Positions 33,755 through 42,800 of a DNA stretch of 64,000 nucleotides are shown here, piece by piece. A model generated the notes under the pieces. The model was not told the DNA's origin, searched no databases, and saw only the letters and a list, made by a program, of their open reading frames with translations. Every line of letters starts with the position of its first letter. Positions within the stretch are counted from its first letter, which is position 1. Location of the stretch: contig NC_081414.1 of NCBI RefSeq assembly GCF_030272615.1, positions 815,960,396 through 816,024,395 of the forward strand. The letters run 5' to 3'. The translations under genes were made by a program, and so were the position numbers. Source of the stretch: Cryptomeria japonica (taxonomy: Eukaryota > Streptophyta > Pinopsida > Cupressales > Cupressaceae).

Positions 33755-35404
33755 ATATGTATGTGTGTTTCAAAGTCCTCAACCAACCAAACATCAGAAT
33801 TCTTGATAGGGTATCTCCTAAGCCATGTGCTTGTCACGACAACAAACCCTACTGGATACTCAATACCCTCTCCATCAATGATTGTGGTTGTCAATTTTCT
33901 CTTAGGCTCAATACAATGAGACAAAAAGTAATCAATTCCTTCTTCATTGTTCTCTTCTGCAACAATTGCGTACACATGACCTGCATATTATAGAATGATA
34001 ATTAATACCAAAAATAATGTTTGATGTAACAAAATGAGCCAAAAAATCTTTTGGTTCTACTAGGTCGAATACATGATCGAAATCAACTAATGCTTCCATC
34101 TACTTCAACTGCAGTGCTCTGGGAATTTGATAGGTATCAATGGGAACCAACGGTCTACAAGACCATTTGTCAACCCACTCTTGTGATTCACATTCTTCCC
34201 ACAAAAAAACATACATGAAGAGAAAAAACATACAATCTGTCTAGTATAAATTACCGGTGAACTTGCATTTGAACTTCAAAATGAGTGCATGTCACTGGAT
34301 CCTACAACTGTACAAAAATGTTGATAGTTTTCAATGTCAAATTCAATGATCAACCAAAAAAATCTATGAAACATTGACGTACCTGCATTACCTAGTCCCA
34401 TTGTAGAGTTACACCATCGCACAATTGTTGTTGCATCTGTCAACTCAGCACCACCTTCGTACTTCAATTCTTCTCTAGCTAGGGCTCTTTTTATGTATGC
34501 TCCTGCACCATCGTGCTCTCCCTTTCCATTTCCAACCTCAGTGAAATTCCAATTCTCCTTCTAACAACATCTCTTTGGTTAGGTGAAATCGTTGTGTTGT
34601 CGTGCCAAAAAGTTTCAATTAATGTTCTTAGTGCATCAACAATAACCTTGTCTTTGAGTGGTAGTCTATCTGAGAATGCCCAAAGAGAATTATTGTTAGG
34701 ATCCTCTATTTTCTCCCACCTATCTAATGCTTTACATAATGTTGTTTTACTTATGTTTAATGACTTACTTGTTTTGCTTATGAAACGGTCTTTTTTAATT
34801 TTCTTGCTCATTATGGTTGATGTAATAACAGGTCAAGTAACATTAGAATCTTTAGTACATGATTTTGAACCAATAGCTTGATATGCATCAAATAGATTTC
34901 TCACAATAGTTCTTTTGCTATTACTTTTAGATGATCTTAGGCCTAGAATTTTCATTCTCTCTCTAAAATTCAAATTTTAATCATTTCAACAACTAATTGG
35001 CATCTTGCAGTTTGATTTAAGTTTTCAAAATAGTTTTTCCATATCCTTTTAACCATTCTCCTACAAGTTCGTTCATTCATTTTATCAGGCATTGGCTTCA
35101 AAATATTCTCATCGATGTCAATTAGATACTTTGGTTTCCTATGAATGATTATAGGAGGTGTTAACATTGGTGCATTGCGTGCATTAGGTACATTCATTGC
35201 ATCAAATAGAGTCGGTGTATGTTCATGATTGCATACATTAGGTACATTAATTCAATTAGGTTCATACGGTAAATCAAATGTTGTTGGTGCATCTTCATCG
35301 TTTGTTTGATTATTCATTGTGATCTCTTCTTCAATTGCATTGTGTTTGTTTGGTAAATCAAATTGAGATGTTGAGGATGACGTGCCTTCTTTTCCCATTG
35401 TTCT
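33755..35404 (-). pseudogene. Middle part of DNA-transposon copy A, internally deleted
   Basis: Minus-strand segments align with copy B: KPKYLIDIDENILK (about 35100), MNERTCRRMVKRIWK, then DNTTISPNQRDVVRRRIG (about 34560). Immediately after this, in another frame, come GNGKGEHDGAGAYIKRAL and ELTDATTIVRWCNSTMG, which belong far downstream. The part that copy B encodes between these two segments is absent, so an internal deletion joins them near 34535-34555. Further exons follow: GSSDMHSF near 34280 and the exon starting at 33980 after a CAG acceptor. The glutamate of GKGEHDG is a plausible third catalytic residue of a DDE transposase. Stops and the deletion make this copy inactive. Confidence 0.65.
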
Positions 35405-37275
35405 TGTAGTCACATAAATCTGTCCACTTGATTAAATGAATACTTAGTATTTATTTGATTATTTAACCATCAATTAATAATTAATTAAATTAATATATTT
35501 AATTAATTCATCTTAACCCTCTTCTCCTATTAATTAAATAAATTATTCAATTTATTTGATTTAATTCACTTAACCAAATTCAGACCATTAATTAAATAAA
35601 TAAATCATATTTATTTAATTAAATCTTCTCTCACATTTAAATAAATTAATATTTATTTAAAACCCCCAAAATCCCACCTCTCACATTTAAATAAATAAAT
35701 CATTTATTTAAAATCACCTTTATCCTCCACCCACTTGCATTTTCCTACAAATACAAGTTGCACAATTATTTTAAATAAATCATTTATTTAAATCACCTTT
35801 ATCCTCCACCCACTTGTATTTTCTTACAAAAGCAAGTTGCACAACTATTTTTAAATTATTTATTTAAAATCCTATTTATCCTCACCCACTTGAAACCTTT
35901 AATGGTTTCCCTTAAAGTAGTCAAACTTGATGGCTTTAAAGTCTTCAAACTTGATGGCTTCCTTCTATAGTCTTCTTAAGACTTTAATGGTTTTCCTTAA
36001 AGTCTTCAAGCCTTTAATGGTTTCCCTCAAAGTCTTCAAGCATTTTAATGTTTTATCTTCATTTTTCTCATTTAAATAAATTAATATTTATTTGAATATT
36101 TATCCAAATGCAAATTACACCATTTAATTGAAATAAATGATTTTATTTTAATTGAAAATACCAAAATTTCTCCCACTTGCATTTTCCTACAAAATCCACT
36201 TGTATGCCTAAACCCCTTCTAAATTCTTCTAAACCCTTCCTAATTAGCCTAATCCATCCCCTAAATATTGTCACATTCCTAAGCAAATTGGAGTCACTTC
36301 TCAAAGACTCCAAAGTCTTTGAAAAGCAATTAATGCTTTGTGTGTTCAACAAATTAACCCTCAAAGTCTTGGATAACCTTTGAAAGCTTCCAACCTTCAA
36401 CCACTAAATGGCTCAAAGTCTTGGATAACCTTTGAAAGCTTTCAACCTTCAACCACTTAATCCCCAAAGTCTCCAATAACCATTAATGGTTAATTCAACC
36501 CTCCCACATGGTTAAAACATTTGTTTTGACTCAACCTCTACCCAACCCAAAGGTCTCATCAAGCCTTTAATGCTTTGACCATGATTATCTCTTAAACATT
36601 TGCACAAAGGTTTATCCTTGGATTAACTCTTAATCCAGTGGGTAATCTTAATTTAGACTTGACCCTTACCTTCTAGATAACCATGAGGTCTTCTCAGGCC
36701 TTTAATGCCTCCAACCTCTTCTCTCAACCCAATCCTATGTTGACACTTGTCACCATTTTATTGGTGCCAATTGTGCACATGGATCCCCAACTTTCAAACT
36801 TGGCCCTTGATTAAACCATTCAATCTTAACCCTTCATTTCCCCATTTCTTCTATAAATAGAACCCTTCTCCTCAAGCAAAAGGAGAAGCATTTTAGAGTA
36901 TTGTTGTTATACTGGCATTAGCATAGAGCTTTTTCATAGCATCACTATCTACTCTAGCATAGTATTTAGCTTTTTCATTTCATATTTGAAGCTTAGTATT
37001 AAATCTCAATCCTCCATAAGCATCCATAGTGCAAAAAGCTGCTGAGAGCTACACTCATTTGGGACTTGGAGAGGAGAGGAACAAGGGAGGAGCAACTATG
37101 AGCATCTTGATTAGCTATTTCATTTTATGTTTATATGCTTTCTATTTCATGCTTAATATCTCTCTTGATATGCCTGTTTAGGATAATCTTTTGTTGCTAA
37201 CACTAACGTTTGTTTCTTGTGCTCTTGTGTGTGTTGCCATCAAACAGATTTTCTAATCCTTTTTGCAGAGCATCA
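35405..37275 (+). repeat. E2 5' LTR with TATA box
   Basis: Begins TGTAGTCACAT and ends GCATCA. TATAAATAG at 36852-36860 is a strong TATA box, so transcription should start near 36885. The first 700 bp contain many AT-rich inverted repeats (TTAAATAAAT...ATTTATTTAA) and duplicated CACCTTTATCCTCCACCCAC blocks. The R-U5 part follows to 37275. Confidence 0.96.
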
Positions 37276-37277
37276 TT

Positions 37278-37307
37278 TGGTGAACCCGACGTGAATCGAA
37301 CACGCAA
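37278..37307 (+). other. E2 primer binding site, 30-nt match to tRNA-Trp
   Basis: Two bases after the LTR the sequence TGGTGAACCCGACGTGAATC plus the next ten bases (GAACACGCAA) is complementary to the 3' end of plant tRNA-Trp as I remember it, through the acceptor arm, T arm and beyond. E3 keeps only the first 20 nt. Confidence 0.75.
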
Positions 37308-37365
37308 AAAGAGCAACTTTTTTTTTTTAACCAATAACATGTTTGAATGTTGAAAATGTCACACA

Positions 37366-37520
37366 GGTTGCGCTTTTGACACTGTTTTGGTGCGTTTGAC
37401 ATTATTTTGGCGCTATTCACTCTGTTTCAGTGCTTTTCCCTTCTCTGTCTTTCCCTTTCTTTTAGTGCGTTTGTGTTAAATAGTGCCTCTGTTCAAACGC
37501 AGACTAGCGCTATTGTAACA
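37366..37520 (+). repeat. GCGC-motif array in the E2 leader
   Basis: Degenerate units (TTGCGCTTTTG, TGCGTTTGACA, GGCGCTATTC, AGTGCGTTTGTGTTAA, TAGCGCTATTG) recur over 150 bp just after the PBS. E3 has a cleaner version (57930-58175). Confidence 0.7.
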
Positions 37521-38285
37521 AAACGTTGTACAAATCACCTTGTAACCAAAAAAAAAAAAAAAACCAAAAAAAAAAAATTAGGCTTGTAGAAGCCCACCAA
37601 ATAGGCGGATTTTACTAACTATTTTTCTCTTTTGTGCAGATTTAAATTAGATTAAAAAGTAGATTTATATTTTTTACTAACTTGTTTTTGAAGTTGGTTT
37701 TAAAAATGAATTCACTTTTTATTTTGGTTTAAAATTAACTTCACGTTTCAAATTTGGGCTTTTGAAAAAGAATCACACATTTGTTTGGGGCTCTTAAAAA
37801 GAATTTCATTGTTCAAAGGTAAAAAGAACCACAAACTTATACAAAAACAACTTTATTTTTTTTTTAGTTAGGAAACAAACTTCATTTTGGTGCTTAAAAT
37901 CAACAAGGCAAATTTTATTTCTTGCATCAAGATAAAACTCACAATCCACACTTCCATTTTTGGTGCAAATAAAATTCACAATCAACTTGTCTCATTTTTA
38001 AAGCAATCTTACTTCATGCAAACGTGTTTTTCATTAAGTTGACCAGGATTTTCAAATTCTAGTTTACTCAAACAATTGCCTTTGAAAATTAAAAAGAACA
38101 CCATGATTGTTGGAGCAACATCTCCAAATAGTTAGATCACATTGCAATGATAGATTAAAAAGAACAGGTGTTTTTCGTGCTTGGCACACTTGTGCAAAGA
38201 GTTGGTCGAGTGGTCCTACTTCTAACACACACTATCCTCTCCCTTGGCTTTCGTGGTCCTAGGTGCAAGAGAAAAGTGTTAGTAA
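37521..38285 (+). other. E2 leader, AT-rich part
   Basis: It contains A- and T-runs and repeated AAAAAGAA phrases, alignable to E3 at 58190-58800. There is no coding frame of note. Confidence 0.5.
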
Positions 38286-38289
38286 CACT

Positions 38290-38570
38290 CACATTTTATC
38301 TTTTTAAGAGAGGCCTGCCAAGGGATCGATACTCTTGGGAACGACCTCGAGCGGTAAATCCTTCGAGCCGCTATAGAAATCAGGTGAGAGCGAAAGCTGT
38401 AGCCTTGGGTATAGCTGTTCCTACAGTGTAACTGGCTGAAAGGACAAATGGGCCCCACCACCAGTTACAAGGCTCTTAAGTGAGTCACTGCAGAATGAAC
38501 TTATGTCCAAAGCCATCGAACATGACTAAACACCTTTAAGTAGTAGCCCACCTGTTCTATTGATTGAGGA
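38290..38570 (+). other. Conserved, probably structured leader block of E2
   Basis: This block is nearly identical to E3 58800-59075 while the flanking leader is more diverged. Stems visible include AGCGG/CCGCT (38350-38354 and 38368-38372, intact in E3 despite a nearby change) and CTGTAG/CTACAG around 38397-38425. Placed between PBS and gag, it would suit a packaging or translation-control element; that is inference. Confidence 0.45.
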
Positions 38571-39163
38571 TATTTGAGATATAATTTAGTGCAAGAGCAT
38601 AGATGGTTTTGCTCCCAAGATACTCACCATACATATTTCCTTGAGTAGAAACATAGCTTTTTGAAAAGTCACTTGTGGCTTGATAAAAGTGGTGACTCCC
38701 CCATCATAGGGATCATCTATTTGTTATGCTTGTGCAAGACTTAGTATATCACATCCTTACCTGCCACGGCGGGATTCATAAGGTATGTAGTACCAAAGTC
38801 GAAGAAATATCAAGATGTGGGCTAAATTTATCACAACTGGCCATTTGACCATAGGGATAAAGAGTGTTTGAAGTGTGTTCGTTTTACAGACCTAGAGCAA
38901 ATTGAGCCGACTTCAGGCTTTGGAAATACACCTTAAAATACATCTAAAGGAAGGGTCAAAAACAAGTCCAAGAATTGGGTTGATCTAGACCCATACTCAT
39001 TTGTGCCTTTGAGGCTACAATCTTGTGTTTGTGTGCTTGCTTTGTTTTCTTGTCAAAGAAAAATCAGAAAATCAATCCCAAAAACAAAGTATTCATCCAA
39101 CATCTGTCAACACAACCAAAAACATCAAAAACAAGGTACAAACAAACAAAGAATCAAAAATTT

Positions 39164-39547
39164 ATGACCATTCTTCACATCTTGCGAAAGAAGAAGTGTC
39201 ATCAGAATATCACCTTGAAAAGGAGACCACTAAGCTCAAAGGCTTTGATCAAAAGGAGGAAATTCTTCTATATCAATCGACAAATCTTTGTCTCCCATAG
39301 AGTCTTTCTACATCGCATGCGTCTATACCTTCAAGGTAAAACAAACGAGTTTGATTCAGAATCATTGAACCGCAGAGCTTTTATGCAATATAGAGCTCTG
39401 AGTTATCACAAAAATCAAGGAGGAAAGATTACTCCCAATTTCTTCCCAAACATCTGTATCACCTACAACACAGCTCGAGAAGTGCCACCAACGTCTGAAA
39501 GGGAAGAAGAAGAGATTGTCACATTTGTGACACAAAGTTTTTATTGA
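39164..39547 (+). CDS. 127-codon leader ORF conserved between E2 and E3
   Basis: The frame from the ATG at 39164 (MTILHILRKKK) to TGA at 39547 has exactly the same length and no indel in E3 (59640-60023). Many differences are silent in this frame, including a double change CTA to TTG that keeps leucine and CGA to AGA that keeps arginine. The product is very basic in its first two thirds (RRKFFYINRQIFVSHRVFLHR) and has an acidic patch before FVTQSFY. No domain is recognised. Ogre elements of the Tat lineage are known to carry an extra ORF1 upstream of gag; this may be a short counterpart. An open extension upstream to 39023 is not kept in E3. Confidence 0.5.
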   Translation: MTILHILRKKKCHQNITLKRRPLSSKALIKRRKFFYINRQIFVSHRVFLHRMRLYLQGKTNEFDSESLNRRAFMQYRALSYHKNQGGKITPNFFPNICITYNTAREVPPTSEREEEEIVTFVTQSFY

Positions 39548-39892
39548 AAGTTGAAAACATTTTCATCCATCATCCCACTCATACATCATCACTTCATCAT
39601 CAATCCATCCCAACTCTCAAAACATTAAGAGGTTCTTGTCCCAAGATTCCTTTTTAGATATTGCTTGAAATCAAACACATCACATCACTTTTAGATTGTT
39701 TCTACATCTAGGATAAGCTCATCCTAAGAGACACATCTACGCAGGTTAAAACTAGTTCATGAGTGAATCCTCTCATTACTAGGTAGTCAAAATCTGTAAC
39801 ACATCTCAGATTTCTCTACACCTTATCACATCCAAACTCATCAAAACAAACAAGCAATTCAAAGAAAGAATTCTGGTTACATTTACCTTTAG

Positions 39893-42800
39893 AGTGCTAG
39901 AGATCTACAATCCACTAATCATCCATCTCATAACGCCTCACTCCACATTGAAGGCTTCGTCAACCAACACAGGATCAAGCGAGTCTTGATCGATAATGGA
40001 GCAGGCCTAAACATTTGCACACTACAGTTGGTCACAGCATTGGGATATGCAATAGAATCAGTGGATCCTCGTAAGAAGATCACCATCAAAGCCTATGATG
40101 ATGCAGAGCGTTCATCCAAAGGAGCTGTGGTACTACCAATCCGAGTGGGCCCTGTGGTAAAGCATATCATTTGTCAGGTTCTGGACCTTCCTCTGCCATA
40201 TAATCTATTATTAGGGAGACCTTGGATACATGCCATGCAAGCTGTTCCATCTACCTACCATCAATGTATCAAGTTCCCACATAATGGTGCAGAGATCACA
40301 ATCCTGGGCGATGCAAATCCCTTTGCATTTTGCCATAATATCAGCCATCAACCAGAGATTACCGTTCCTAATAATAGAGAAGCCATTTCCTCCACATCAT
40401 ATATAAATCCCGCCTCTCTTGCCAGTTCAAACACCCCTATGCCCAAGCAAGAAAAGCTAAAGATGAAAGTAGCAGAGGAAGGTCCTGGAGAATATAACTT
40501 GAGTCAGCTCTTTTGTGTGGGAAAAATGCCCACTTCTCCTAGAACACATGGTAAACCACAGCAGTTGCTCCAGCAACCACTAATCACGCCTCCATGTGCC
40601 TTAACGCCTTTCATTCTTGGAAAGAGTCAAGAGGAAGAGACACAAGATGAGGACCTGGCGGACTGGATCTATAAAGATCCCATCACCACTGACAAACCGC
40701 AAGTTACACTTCCTACGGAACAATATGGCAAAGGCCTCCTCATTATGCAAAGAATGGGATATGATGGTCAGAGTGCTTTGGGATACTGCAAACAAGGACG
40801 ACACGAACCTCTACTACCAGAATTCAAGCCCAAAGGTAATACAGGCCTTGGCTTTGAAAAAGAGATCCTTCCTAAACTCAGATTCAAAGGAAAACCCAGC
40901 AAACCATTTTGCCCACCTACTGCAAAGAGGATACCTTTCATAATCAAAGCACCATCAAGCACTATCCCCACTGCCCCCTCAAGGCTCAAAACTCCACCAT
41001 CACCAATGTCACTCATCCCATCAAACGAACCAGTAATCCTATCAGCAACACCATTTGTAGCAGCAACTATATTGGAACCCGCAACAACATCTATGGCACT
41101 AGTAATTCCAGCAGAAGCCACTGAGTCACCATTACCGATACTTCCAGTGACAAATCCATTAAACCCCATCACAATTCCTGCAGCACCGATCACTACAAGG
41201 ATACATAAACCAATCACACCTGCCGTGTTTAACTCCAAAGACATCCCAGTATGGTATAGCAATCGGATGCTGGAGAGTGATTCAGAGACCGACTCACATG
41301 AGTGGGAATTCGATTCAGTGCAACTTAACACTTCAGATGAGGAAGACACATCACCACCTCCACCCCGCAAAGACATCCCTGTTTACGGAGAAGCACAGAT
41401 AAAGACCACTTGGGTACCTGAGCTGGAAACATCTTCCACAGACCCTACGTCTCATCCTACGCCGGATTCTGATAGGGAGAGTACCATCAACGACCTTCAC
41501 CACACTGTCTTAACCCTCACTGATACATCTCCCGCACTTAACTTAATCGATGAAGTAATGCCCATTATACACCCTGAACTCATCGAATGGAACCAATCAA
41601 ATCCCCCATGTCTTGACCTCTTCCAAAACGATGAGGCTATCATTGACTTTTTGGAATTAAGGGATAATCTACCAAGCGGGGATCACAAAGCTGGATTCGC
41701 CATTGAACTTAATAGCGCAGCATACTTCGGGGCGGATGCCAAACCCTTCAGCTGCAAAAATATAACATTAAAACATGGATCTTCCAGTGAAAACCACATT
41801 GTGGCACTGTTTGATCCAACAAAAGTAAAAAGAAAGAGCGTATCCAACGGTGAAAACCTCTCTGAGGCACCTGAGGATGAAGGGTTTGACATTCTCCCTA
41901 CTAATACACAACAGGAACGATCAACGATTCTTATCGAGGAAACCAAAGAATACAATGTGGGGACTCCTGAAAATCCTCATATTATACATCTGGCATCCCT
42001 TCTCACTCCAGAGGAACAGCCTAAATTTATAGAGTTCTTCCAACAGCGTCAGATCAACTTTGCATGGTCATATGCAGACATGCCTGGGCTTGATCCTGAT
42101 TTAGTCATGCATCATCTCACAGTAGCAAAAGGAGCCAAACCTGTCAAGCAGAAGCTTCGTAAGATGCATCCTCAGATTGCCGTGCTAGTCAAAACAGAAC
42201 TCAAGAAACTCCTGGATGTTGGTTTCATTAGACCAATTGATTATGCAGAATGGATCTCCAACATTGTACCAGTTGGCAAACCAAAAGGGGGCATCCGCAT
42301 TTGTACAGACTTCAGAGATCTGAATAAGGCATGTCCTAAGGATGACTTCCCTCTACCAAATATCGACATCATAGTAGATTTGACAGCAGGACATGCCATG
42401 CTTTCACTCATGGATGGCTTTTCAGGATACAATCAAATAAAGATCGCACCAGAGGACCAACATAAGACAGCCTTCACATGTCCATGGGGCACATACTACT
42501 GGAATGTAATGCCTTTTGGTCTAAAGAATGCAGGAGCGACCTATCAAAGAGCAATGACCACCATCTTCCATGACATGATGCATACTATAATGGAAGATTA
42601 TGTGGATGATTTACTAGCAAAATCACTTACTAGAGAAGGACATCTTCACATCTTAGATAAAATCTTTGATAGACTGGAACAGTACCATGTTCGACTCAAC
42701 CCAAAGAAATGTGTCTTCGGAGTGACCTCCGGGAAGCTTCTAGGATACATTGTCTCAAGCAAAGGTATTGAGGTCAATCCAGCAAAGGTTAAGGCAATAA

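Noticed and set aside
36143-36400. 85-codon frame within the E2 LTR, repeated at 48431-48688
   Set aside because: Its duplication only reflects the two LTRs; it lies upstream of the TATA box and has no domain.
40768-41376. 202-codon minus-strand frame inside E2 pol
   Set aside because: It is the shadow of the proline/threonine-rich linker of the sense frame; a similar shadow appears in E3 for the same reason.
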